Source: Bacteroidota bacterium
Lineage (GTDB): Bacteria > Bacteroidota > Bacteroidia > Bacteroidales > VadinHA17
DNA length: 64,000 nucleotides
NCBI GenBank assembly: GCA_029547705.1
Contig: JAKPOU010000001.1
Span: forward strand, 135,437 to 199,436
Reading direction: 5' to 3'
Below the pieces are notes generated by a model. It saw only the letters and a program-made list of their open reading frames with translations. It was not told where the DNA came from and made no database searches. Below, piece by piece: positions 43,620-51,461 of the stretch (position 1 is the stretch's first letter; each line of letters starts with the position of its first letter). The position numbers were made by a program, and so were the translations under genes.

Positions 43620-44051
43620 TTAGGTTAAACCAAGCAAGGTGAATATTGAATCGAATCGTACGGGTTTACCCTCCCTTGTCGCTATTCCCGTAACTTTGGC
43701 CTTCACAATGAGCTTTTCATCCGGTATTCTGAAGATATCCTGAATGAAAGCCAGACGGATAAGGCCTTCCTTTCTGACAGCCGTTCTGACCATGAATCTG
43801 TCACGGCTCCTGAGGGGAAACTTATATTCAATCTCTGCTTTTGTGACTATGAGATCTGTTCCCTCTTCATGAAGAAGGGAAAAACTGATTCCCCTGGATA
43901 TGAGCAGTTCATGCCTGGCATGCTCAAGATAATGAAGATAATTGGCATTGTTAACCACTCCCTGCAGATCGCATTCATAGTCCCTGACAATAAATTCAAG
44001 TTCAGCGATGTATCCGGTCATGTCCGGGACTTTGTTTTTCATTTTATCCAA
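43620..44051 (-). CDS. Acyl-CoA thioesterase, 4HBT hot-dog family
   Basis: The 143-residue protein has the 4-hydroxybenzoyl-CoA thioesterase-type motif DYECDLQGVVNNANYLHYLEHAR, shown here in part as YECDLQGVVNNANYLHYLE; the catalytic Asp of typical members (YxDxDxxGxVxNxxY) is visible. Hot-dog thioesterases of this group cleave acyl-CoA or acyl-ACP, including YbgC-like and FadM-like types. It sits 7 bp upstream of the aldo/keto reductase gene. Confidence 0.85.
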   Translation of the reverse strand: MDKMKNKVPDMTGYIAELEFIVRDYECDLQGVVNNANYLHYLEHARHELLISRGISFSLLHEEGTDLIVTKAEIEYKFPLRSRDRFMVRTAVRKEGLIRLAFIQDIFRIPDEKLIVKAKVTGIATREGKPVRFDSIFTLLGLT

Positions 44052-44220
44052 TAGTCTGAATGATACAATTGTCTGTTACAGTGTCCGGATGTTTTCACCG
44101 GCTCATATAAATTTAAATTTCTGACAATATGCTAAGCATAAAGACTTAAAAATACAATAAAAACATTAACTGAAGCATTTTTTTATTTATTTGGATTTTC
44201 CAAATTTATAATTGCCTGTA

Positions 44221-45504
44221 ATGAAAAAGGAAAACGCCAATAATGGTTACCTCTTCCCTAAAAGGTATACCAATTACATTTTCACCCTCCTGTTTTTGCT
44301 ATACATGTTTGATTACATTGACAGAATGGTGATAACGTCTATGTTTCCGGCAATAGAGCGCGACCTGGGAATTTCCCACACCCAGAGCGGAATGCTTGTG
44401 TCGGCTGTCTACTGGGCCATTGTCCTGCTGACATTTCCGGTTTCCCTTATGGTTGACCGCTGGAGCAGAACCAAAACCATCGGAATAATGGCTATTATCT
44501 GGAGCCTGGCCACAGCTCTGTGCGCACTTACCGGTAACTATATACAGCTGTTCATGGCCAGGGCCCTGATAGGTATTGGTGAGGCAGGCTATGCCCCGGG
44601 AGGAAGTGCGGTCATATCTGGATTATATCCCATAGAAAAACGGTCCCGGATGATGGGTATCTGGAATGCTTCCATTCCGATAGGAACCGCAATAGGTCAT
44701 TTTCTCGGAGGTTTCATTGCCGTAAGGCTGGGATGGAAGCATGCTTTCGGAATAGTCGCACTGCCCGGACTGATAATTGCAGTTCTTTTTCTTTTCATGA
44801 GAGATTACAAAACTGTTGACCTTGCATTCATTAACAAAAACCAGCAGAAGATCAGGATGGAAAGGAAGGATATGGTAAAGGAATTCACCAGAAGGCCCTC
44901 GGTTCTTTATACATATTTTGGAATAGCAGCGGTTGTTTTTGTAACGACAGCACTTATAACCTGGTTGTCAACATATTTTCAGAATGAGCAGGGTCTGCCC
45001 ATGGACACTGCCGGGGCCAAGGCAAGTGTGGTAATGGTCCTTGCCGTGGTCGGGGCTCCCCTCGGAGGCTACCTTACTGATGCCTGGAGGAAGAGACAGC
45101 CCAATGCCAGGCTGCTCTTTCCGGCTTTTTCAACCCTGACTTCCGCCGTGTTACTGTTTGTGGCCCTGTATCTGCTCAGGGGAACAGTCCAGTATATATT
45201 CCTTCTTCTGATGGGAATCAGCATAATGGGATTCATTTCCGGTGCGGCTGCCGTGACACAGGATGTCATACATCCCGGACTGAGGGCCACTTCCTATGCG
45301 ATTGCAGTGGTGGTCCAGAACCTGCTCGGCTCCTCCATGGCACCGATGGTGATTGGAAGGCTGTATGATCTGTACAACATCAAAACGGCCCTTCTCATGC
45401 TTCCTTTCATGCTGATACTGGGATCCCTGCTCTTTTATCTGGGATCGAAGCATTATGAGAAGGATATGAAAAACGTGGCAAAGATCAGGCTTGAAGCCGC
45501 CTGA
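44221..45504 (+). CDS. Major facilitator superfamily transporter
   Basis: The 427-residue protein has 12 predicted membrane segments and the MFS start (DYIDRMVITSMFPAIERDLG), motif A-like VDRWSRTKTIG and RALIGIGEAGYAPGG. The DRMV and GIGEAGYAPG patterns resemble the anion:cation symporter / Spinster-like group that carries organic anions or sugar acids. ATG 44221 is chosen over a TTG three codons earlier. It diverges from the thioesterase gene and is 9 bp from the convergent polyprenyl synthase gene. Its neighbours suggest a sugar-acid substrate, unproven. Confidence 0.9.
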   Translation: MKKENANNGYLFPKRYTNYIFTLLFLLYMFDYIDRMVITSMFPAIERDLGISHTQSGMLVSAVYWAIVLLTFPVSLMVDRWSRTKTIGIMAIIWSLATALCALTGNYIQLFMARALIGIGEAGYAPGGSAVISGLYPIEKRSRMMGIWNASIPIGTAIGHFLGGFIAVRLGWKHAFGIVALPGLIIAVLFLFMRDYKTVDLAFINKNQQKIRMERKDMVKEFTRRPSVLYTYFGIAAVVFVTTALITWLSTYFQNEQGLPMDTAGAKASVVMVLAVVGAPLGGYLTDAWRKRQPNARLLFPAFSTLTSAVLLFVALYLLRGTVQYIFLLLMGISIMGFISGAAAVTQDVIHPGLRATSYAIAVVVQNLLGSSMAPMVIGRLYDLYNIKTALLMLPFMLILGSLLFYLGSKHYEKDMKNVAKIRLEAA

Positions 45505-45513
45505 CAGATCTTG

Positions 45514-46488
45514 TCATTTTTCCCGGGAGCTTGTATAATTGACGAATCTCCTGAGAGATTCCCTTATATCTGACCCGGGATAGGAACTGAGAATATCCAG
45601 CGCCCTGTCGCGGTACATATTCATTTTCCCGGCGGCGTATTCCGGTCCGTCCGACGATTTCACGAAATCGATTACTTCATTGATGTCAGCCAGGGTTTTC
45701 TTTCTGTTCCTGACAATTGACATTATATGCCTCCTGGTTGAGAATGAAGTGTTTTCCAGGGCGTGGATAAGAGGAAGGGTCAGCTTGCGCTCCTTTATGT
45801 CGTTGCCTGTTATTTTCCCGGTCAGTCCGTTGTTTTCATAATCAAGCAGATCATCCTTTATCTGAAATGCCATTCCTATATTTTCACCGAAATCCTTCAT
45901 CAGGCTTATGGTTGCGGCATCGGAGGTAACCGATTTTGCACCACATGCCGTGCAGGCTGCAAGCAATGCCGCTGTTTTGCTTCTGATAATCCTGAAATAA
46001 TCGTCTTCCCTGATATTCATCTTCCTGGCCTTCTGAATCTGGAGCAGTTCGCCCTCACTCATGGACTGGACAGCGGCAGACACTATCTCCAACATGTCGT
46101 ACCGGTTCTTCTCCAGGCTAATCTCCAGTCCCCTTGACAGCAGATAATCACCGACAAGCACTGCAATTTTTGAATTCCACAGGGCATTGATGGATAATGA
46201 CCCGCGCCGTTCATTGGCATCATCAACAACATCGTCATGGACGAGTGAGGCAGTGTGCAGTAGTTCAATAAGGGTGGCTGCAACATAGGTGGCTTCGGAA
46301 ATCCTGCCATGCAGTCCGGCAGTCAGGAAGACGAGAAGGGGTCTCATCTGCTTTCCTTTCCTGCGAAGGATATAATTGAGTATGATCCTGAGAAGGGGTA
46401 TCTCACTTTTCATTTTCCTGCTGAAGTAGGATTCAAATTTTCCCATCTCATTTTCAACAGGTTTCCTTATCTCAGTGAGAATTGACAT
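45514..46488 (-). CDS. Trans-isoprenyl diphosphate synthase (octaprenyl type)
   Basis: The 324-residue protein has both aspartate-rich motifs, HDDVVDDANERRG and FQIKDDLLDY, and the KQMRPLLVFL substrate region. It makes a long-chain all-trans polyprenyl diphosphate, most likely for menaquinone in this group. It is convergent with the MFS gene; lspA lies 190 bp upstream on neither shared operon nor strand break, reading the same way. Chain length cannot be fixed without alignment. Confidence 0.93.
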   Translation of the reverse strand: MSILTEIRKPVENEMGKFESYFSRKMKSEIPLLRIILNYILRRKGKQMRPLLVFLTAGLHGRISEATYVAATLIELLHTASLVHDDVVDDANERRGSLSINALWNSKIAVLVGDYLLSRGLEISLEKNRYDMLEIVSAAVQSMSEGELLQIQKARKMNIREDDYFRIIRSKTAALLAACTACGAKSVTSDAATISLMKDFGENIGMAFQIKDDLLDYENNGLTGKITGNDIKERKLTLPLIHALENTSFSTRRHIMSIVRNRKKTLADINEVIDFVKSSDGPEYAAGKMNMYRDRALDILSSYPGSDIRESLRRFVNYTSSREK

Positions 46489-46678
46489 CAGATAAATATT
46501 TCAGCCAAACTTACATAAAATATGCCACAATAATACAGTTTCCGAAAAATAGCCTTTTCACTCTGTATGTGATATCAACATATTTGTATATATATTTGTT
46601 TAAATTATTATAACGATGAAATTCAATGAATTGAATCCTGAAATACTTGAAGGAATTATTTGGCGGTGTCAGCAGTGC

Positions 46679-47287
46679 TCATGAAAAATCCCGGAACATT
46701 CTTTTCTGGAACAGGAGAATGGCGAAAACACCGCAGGTAATGGCAGAATCAGCAATATTGAAAACCGGTCTGAAGAAGATGAAGGATTCTCCGGGCCGGA
46801 AAGGCGACCAGTCAGGCCAGGTGGTGTTTATGAGGGGAAAATAGAACATGTCCACGACTCTTCCGTGGAGAAATGATGAATAGCCTCCGCCCGGGGGAAA
46901 CAATACAGCCGGCTGGTGGAAACTTTCACTGAAGATCATGCCGTAAAAGGCACTGTCTATCATATTTCCGACCGCACCTGCAAAAATGGCACTTACCGCC
47001 AGAATCAATCCCAGGGAGGCTTTTTTCCTGATTATTGAATTAAGGAACCAGCCGATGGCCAGGATTGCGGCTATTCTGAACACGCTCAGGAACAGCTTCC
47101 CCGTTTTACCGCCTATTTCCATCCCCAGGGCCATGCCGTTGTTTTCAATGAAGTGAAGCATTCCTATCCTGCCCAAAAGAGGAATGTCCTCACCTATGGT
47201 CATATTTGTCTTGACCCAGACCTTTAGTGCCTGATCCAGTATAAGGATGAGAATAATCAATAGCAAAGCCTTTTTTCCTGCTGACAT
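46679..47287 (-). CDS. lspA: Lipoprotein signal peptidase
   Basis: From ATG 47287 (202 residues; a TTG nine codons earlier also exists) the protein has four membrane segments and the type II signal peptidase motifs: ILDQALKVWVKTN, FIENNGMALGM, the catalytic aspartates in GNMIDSAFYG and FNIADSAIT, and HGRVVDMFYFP. It is longer than E. coli LspA because of a loop around FHQPAVLFPPGGG, as is common in Bacteroidota. It processes the many lipoproteins seen in this window. A terminator separates it from the upstream lipoprotein gene. Confidence 0.94.
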   Translation of the reverse strand: MSAGKKALLLIILILILDQALKVWVKTNMTIGEDIPLLGRIGMLHFIENNGMALGMEIGGKTGKLFLSVFRIAAILAIGWFLNSIIRKKASLGLILAVSAIFAGAVGNMIDSAFYGMIFSESFHQPAVLFPPGGGYSSFLHGRVVDMFYFPLINTTWPDWSPFRPGESFIFFRPVFNIADSAITCGVFAILLFQKRMFRDFS

Positions 47288-47320
47288 TCGAGAATTTATA
47301 AAAGAGGCCGGCAAAATAAT

Positions 47321-47348
47321 AAAAAAAATCCCGGTTTGCTACCGGGAT
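47321..47348 (-). terminator. Rho-independent terminator
   Basis: On the minus strand ATCCCGGT, a 5-base loop and ACCGGGAT form an 8-bp stem followed by a run of T residues (the A-run at 47321-47327). It lies 18 bp after the stop of the lipoprotein gene 47366-48199 and upstream of lspA. Confidence 0.8.
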
Positions 47349-47365
47349 CCTGAAAAATGATTATT

Positions 47366-48199
47366 TCAGGGGCAGAATATATTTACATAATTGCCGTTCC
47401 AGCAATGCCATTCATCGTCTGCAAAGAAGGCCCTGCACCTCACTCTGCCATGCTTTTCAGTCGTGCTCCATTCCACTTCCACGTCGGAAAAGCCGGAACC
47501 GTTGAAATAATGGATTACAAAATAGGCATCATAGGTACTGCCGGATTTCTTTCCGAATTCAATAAAACTTGTTCTGAAGGGATCTTCCTCGCGTGAATCG
47601 TTCAGCTCCCTTATATAGGTATATTTTACGGTTTGAATGTGGGTTCCGTCACTGGTCCAGTCTATCTGCATTACAGGCTCATTGAAGAATGAGCAGTGAT
47701 TGAGCGTCCACTGTCCTCCGGTACCGTCAAGCCTGGAATTTCCCTCCATCCATAGAAATTCCGGAAAGCTGCCGTTTCCTTCCATACTCACATACATTTT
47801 CCATTCAGCATTATGACCGTATGTCCGTCCCGTGATCCGGATCCGGTATGTGGCCATGAATACCCTGGTATCATATTTCCATTCCCAGGTATTGTCTTCA
47901 AGATAAACGGGGCTGTGCCGGGCTGCATTCTCGTAGGCTATCACGGGAATGGCAAGCGTTGTGACCATTATTGAATTCCAGTAACCTGCAGCAAGCGCTG
48001 AAAATGCCCAGCTGGCAGTTTCTATTCCTTTTGCATCGTAGAAGGAAGCTCGCTTTTTTTCTGTAATAAAATTACTGAAATCAATTTTCATGGATTCGAC
48101 CGGAGGAAGAGCAGGCGGTACAGGCTTCTCCTTACTGCAACCGCTTGTCAATCCTGCTATCAGAATCAGAATCAGCAACAGATCAGTAATCTTCTTCAT
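47366..48199 (-). CDS. Lipoprotein of unknown function
   Basis: A clear lipobox (GLTSGCSKE, Cys near 21) is followed by about 255 residues rich in Trp, Tyr and beta-strand patterns (TYRIRITGRTYGHNAEWKMYV; FVIHYFNGSGFSDVEVEWS, the latter shortened). I do not recognise a family. Alternating polar and aromatic residues suggest an all-beta, possibly lipocalin-like envelope protein. It has its own terminator and is divergent from the superoxide dismutase gene across 147 bp. Confidence 0.75.
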   Translation of the reverse strand: MKKITDLLLILILIAGLTSGCSKEKPVPPALPPVESMKIDFSNFITEKKRASFYDAKGIETASWAFSALAAGYWNSIMVTTLAIPVIAYENAARHSPVYLEDNTWEWKYDTRVFMATYRIRITGRTYGHNAEWKMYVSMEGNGSFPEFLWMEGNSRLDGTGGQWTLNHCSFFNEPVMQIDWTSDGTHIQTVKYTYIRELNDSREEDPFRTSFIEFGKKSGSTYDAYFVIHYFNGSGFSDVEVEWSTTEKHGRVRCRAFFADDEWHCWNGNYVNIFCP

Positions 48200-48346
48200 G
48201 ACGGGTATAGTTATCTGCTTCCTTTTAACGCAAATTTAATATGAAAGTTACATCAACGCCAAAATTAATAAGATTAATGGAGTATTTTAATAGGTGAACT
48301 GAACAAAACAACACATATTGTGTTTAACGTGAAAAATAATTTTAAA

Positions 48347-49075
48347 ATGAAAAAATATTTTTCAATTGTATTATTTACAGGCTTGATTCTGGTATTTACA
48401 ACGGGAATCATCCTGGCAGAGAAACCAGTCAACAAAAAAGATTTTAACATGAAAGAATTTAAAACCAACGAATTTCCGGCTCTGCCTTATTCATATGATG
48501 CGCTGGAGCCTTACATCGATGCACGGACAATGGAAATACACTACGACAAGCATCACAGAACCTATTTCAATAATTTTATCGCCGCTATCAAGGGAAGCGA
48601 TCTGGAAAAAGCTTCAATAGAGAAAATATTTGCCGAAGTGTCAAAGGCAGGCGATGCAGTCAGAAACAACGGGGGAGGTTTCTATAACCATGTGATTTTC
48701 TGGGAAAACCTTGGGAAAGGTTCCTCCGGACCATCTCCTGAACTGAGTGCAGCTATCAATGCAGCCTTTGGTTCCTTTGAAAAATTCAAGGAAACATTCA
48801 GCAATGCCGCCAAAACACGTTTCGGAAGCGGCTGGGCATGGCTTTATCTGACATCCGACAAAAAGCTGGCTGTGGGAAGCACACCCAATCAGGACAATCC
48901 GCTGATGGACGTATCACCGGTAAAGGGCATTCCGCTGCTGGCCCTTGATGTGTGGGAGCATGCATACTATCTGAAATACCAGAACAGAAGGCCGGAGTAT
49001 GTTGATGCATTCTGGCATGTTGTTAACTGGGATACGGTGAACCGCAGATATGCCGATGCAACAGGGCGGAAATAA
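48347..49075 (+). CDS. Exported Fe/Mn superoxide dismutase
   Basis: From ATG 48347 the protein (242 residues) carries a signal peptide (KKYFSIVLFTGLILVFTTG, split region) before the SOD body FPALPYSYDALEPYIDARTME. Metal ligands are visible: His in IHYDKHHRTYF, His in FYNHVIFWENL, and Asp and His in LDVWEHAYYLKYQN. The typical bacterial enzyme is cytoplasmic, so export is unusual; the mature enzyme would meet superoxide outside the inner membrane. A GTG 9 codons upstream is a less likely start. It ends in a strong terminator. Confidence 0.93.
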   Translation: MKKYFSIVLFTGLILVFTTGIILAEKPVNKKDFNMKEFKTNEFPALPYSYDALEPYIDARTMEIHYDKHHRTYFNNFIAAIKGSDLEKASIEKIFAEVSKAGDAVRNNGGGFYNHVIFWENLGKGSSGPSPELSAAINAAFGSFEKFKETFSNAAKTRFGSGWAWLYLTSDKKLAVGSTPNQDNPLMDVSPVKGIPLLALDVWEHAYYLKYQNRRPEYVDAFWHVVNWDTVNRRYADATGRK

Positions 49076-49097
49076 ACTACTCATGATACCAGTTAAA

Positions 49098-49130
49098 AAG
49101 GCTGTTCCACGTTCCGGAACAGCTTTTTTT
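49098..49130. terminator. Bidirectional Rho-independent terminator
   Basis: GCTGTTCC (49101-49108) and GGAACAGC (49116-49123) form an 8-bp stem with a 7-base loop. Seven T residues follow on the plus strand, and five on the minus strand. It lies between the convergent superoxide dismutase and acyl-CoA ligase genes and can serve both. Confidence 0.85.
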
Positions 49131-49205
49131 GTTTGCCCGGCATGGGTGATGACTATAGGCTGAATGTCCCGAACGCGCCCTGACAGAGGGGAGAGCGACT
49201 GATTT

Positions 49206-50852
49206 TCAGATATACAGAAAGCGCTTTATCTTCAGGGTTGCGGTTTTCTCAAATGGAACAGGCTGAAGCACCACCTTGTTGATCTGGCTGAACTTATTCA
49301 CATTGGTGTTTACATATTCCTTGAGCTCAAGAATAAATTCCTGAATCTTCTCCTCGAACCTGTCCTCCAGATCCTGCTTAAGACTCCTGTATTTCCTCTC
49401 CAGTTCTTCCATGTTCAGGTGAACATATGCAACAAGCTTTCCCTTCTGCTGTATTACAAGGGATTCCAGCACGAAGCGGAAATTATTTATAACCGATTCT
49501 ATTTCCTCGGGATAAATATTTTCCCCGCTTGCACCTACAATCATATTTTTCAGCCGTCCCTTTATGTACAGGTTATTACGGGAATCAAACACCCCCAGAT
49601 CCCCGGTTTTGAACCATCCGTCAGCTGTAAGCACCTCCGCAGTCATTTCCGGTTCCCTGTAATAGCCCTTCATTACATTGTCGCCCCTGGCCCAGATTTC
49701 GCCTTCTCCGGTTTTCGGGTCGGGATTGTTGATTTTTAATTCTATTTCATCTATTGCAGGACCTGTTGAATCAAAAACCGTTTTTTGCGGATTTGCACCC
49801 GCAAGCAGGGGAGCTGTTTCCGTAAGGCCATAGCCGATAGCATAGGGGAAACGTGCTTCAAGAAGAAACTTTTCCACTGTCCTGTTGAGTTTGGATCCTC
49901 CGATTCCGAAGAATTTAAGACTGCCTCCAAAGGTTTTCATCAGTTTTGCCCCGGCTATCCTGTTCAGCCTTTTCCTGATAAGGGGAATACTGTAGAGCTG
50001 CTTCATAAGCCATTTTCCGGTGAGAGATGGCAGTATTTTGTTGTAATAGACTTTTTCGATTATGAGCGGTACGGTAAGCATAACGGTAGGCTTCACCTTT
50101 TCGAGAGCGGGAAGCAGCACGGGGGGAGTCGGCGGCTTTCTGAGATAATATACGCAGGACCCGCCGAGCATTGGCAGAATAAGCCCGAGTGTATTCTCAT
50201 AGGTATGTGAAAGGGGAAGCACGGAAAGAAACCTGTCATTTGTGTTCACCGGCTGAATCATCTCTCCTTTCAATGCATTGAAACTGATATTTTTATGAGT
50301 CAGCATCACTCCCTTGGAGCGGCCTGTGGTTCCCGATGTATAGATGATTGAGGCAAGGTCTTCCCCGGCCACATCATATTTCCGCAGGGGCAGGGAACCG
50401 GGTACATACTTCAGGGAACTGCCCGCAGGGGACAGAACGGAAAAATCCTCAATACTGAATATTGTCTCCGGCTTTCCGGGTTTTAAACCGTCTGTCTTAT
50501 GTTTCAGGCCTGAAGATACAAACAGGGCCCTGGCTCCCGAATGCTCAATCACATTGATGATTTCCACCGGTGAAAAGTCGGGCAGAATCGGTACTGCCAC
50601 CGCTCCCATGAATGTAACGGCGAAATAGCTGACTGCCCAGTTGGGCATATTGGTGCTTAAAATAGCCACCCTGTCGCCGGGGACGATTCCTGCAGATTCA
50701 AGCAGAGCTGTTACGGAAGATATCATTCTTCCGGCCTCTGTCCAGCTTATCGGACTTTCATCAACAAATGAATAGGCATTTGCTTCAGGATGGTTCCTTA
50801 AGGTTTTGTCGAAGAGTGCCGGGAATGTTAAAATTGTTTCTTTATTACCCAT
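49206..50852 (-). CDS. Long-chain acyl-CoA synthetase (AMP-forming)
   Basis: The 548-residue protein has the ANL-superfamily P-loop YTSGTTGRSKGVMLTHKN, the LPLSHTYENTLGL block, GYGLTETAPL, GDLGVFDSRNNLYIKGR and the C-terminal catalytic lysine region KTATLKIKR. It activates fatty acids to acyl-CoA for lipid synthesis or degradation. A C-terminal charged helix (RSLKQDLEDRFEEKIQEF) is typical of bacterial FACL members. It is convergent with the dismutase gene and divergent from queD. Confidence 0.93.
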   Translation of the reverse strand: MGNKETILTFPALFDKTLRNHPEANAYSFVDESPISWTEAGRMISSVTALLESAGIVPGDRVAILSTNMPNWAVSYFAVTFMGAVAVPILPDFSPVEIINVIEHSGARALFVSSGLKHKTDGLKPGKPETIFSIEDFSVLSPAGSSLKYVPGSLPLRKYDVAGEDLASIIYTSGTTGRSKGVMLTHKNISFNALKGEMIQPVNTNDRFLSVLPLSHTYENTLGLILPMLGGSCVYYLRKPPTPPVLLPALEKVKPTVMLTVPLIIEKVYYNKILPSLTGKWLMKQLYSIPLIRKRLNRIAGAKLMKTFGGSLKFFGIGGSKLNRTVEKFLLEARFPYAIGYGLTETAPLLAGANPQKTVFDSTGPAIDEIELKINNPDPKTGEGEIWARGDNVMKGYYREPEMTAEVLTADGWFKTGDLGVFDSRNNLYIKGRLKNMIVGASGENIYPEEIESVINNFRFVLESLVIQQKGKLVAYVHLNMEELERKYRSLKQDLEDRFEEKIQEFILELKEYVNTNVNKFSQINKVVLQPVPFEKTATLKIKRFLYI

Positions 50853-50974
50853 TTAAGTATGATTAAAAGTGAGTAAAGGTAATCCAAATAACGATCCCTT
50901 AAGAAAAACATGATAAATAATTCATAAGCTGCGGGGCTTCACAATAAAAAAGCATTCTTTTCACGGATATTGAC

Positions 50975-50982
50975 TAATTTTG
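50975..50982 (+). promoter_or_regulatory. Bacteroidota -7 promoter element
   Basis: TAATTTTG is a perfect TAnnTTTG match 26 bp upstream of ATG 51009. Its position supports that start for queD over the earlier in-frame TTG at 50970. Confidence 0.4.
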
Positions 50983-51008
50983 GCAAACGGAAGATAATTC
51001 ATTTATTC

Positions 51009-51458
51009 ATGAGCATTATAAGAGTTACAAGGGAATTCAGCTTTGAGATGGCACATGCGCTGCATGGTTATGACGGTCCCTGTAAAAACGTTCACGGCCA
51101 TTCATACCGTCTGCTTGTGACAGTTTCGGGAGTGCCGGTCAGTGATGGCGCAAGTCCGAAGAACGGAATGCTGATAGACTTTAATATTCTCAGGGAGATT
51201 GTACAGAAAAAAATAATTGACCGTTTTGATCATTCACTTGTTATCAGCAATGATTTTGATGAAGAAAGGAAAAGAATGATGCTGGATGCCTTTGGGAATA
51301 TACTGATTCTCAATTATCAGCCCACATGTGAAAAACTGGTGGAAAATTTTGCCGCAATACTTGGGGATGCTTTACCCACAGGCGTTAAACTGCATTCACT
51401 CAGGCTGTATGAAACAGCAAAATCATATGCTGAGTGGTATGCGAGCGATAATGAATAA
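51009..51458 (+). CDS. queD: 6-pyruvoyl-tetrahydropterin / 6-carboxytetrahydropterin synthase family
   Basis: The 149-residue protein has the zinc-binding and catalytic set of the QueD/PTPS family: FEMAHALHGYDGPCKNVHGHSY, given in two overlapping motifs (SFEMAHAL and CKNVHGHSY), plus FDHSLVI, PTCEKLVENFA and LYETAKSYAEW. It likely makes 6-carboxytetrahydropterin in the queuosine pathway; the CxxxHGH signature fits QueD. The gene is 3 bp upstream of polA, so they are cotranscribed. queC and queE are not in the window. Confidence 0.9.
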   Translation: MSIIRVTREFSFEMAHALHGYDGPCKNVHGHSYRLLVTVSGVPVSDGASPKNGMLIDFNILREIVQKKIIDRFDHSLVISNDFDEERKRMMLDAFGNILILNYQPTCEKLVENFAAILGDALPTGVKLHSLRLYETAKSYAEWYASDNE

Positions 51459-51461
51459 ACC

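Noticed and set aside
49103..49121. TGTTCCACGT followed by GGAACA as a third parS site
   Set aside because: Three extra bases break the palindrome's spacing; the stem-loop with T-runs on both sides is better explained as a bidirectional terminator.
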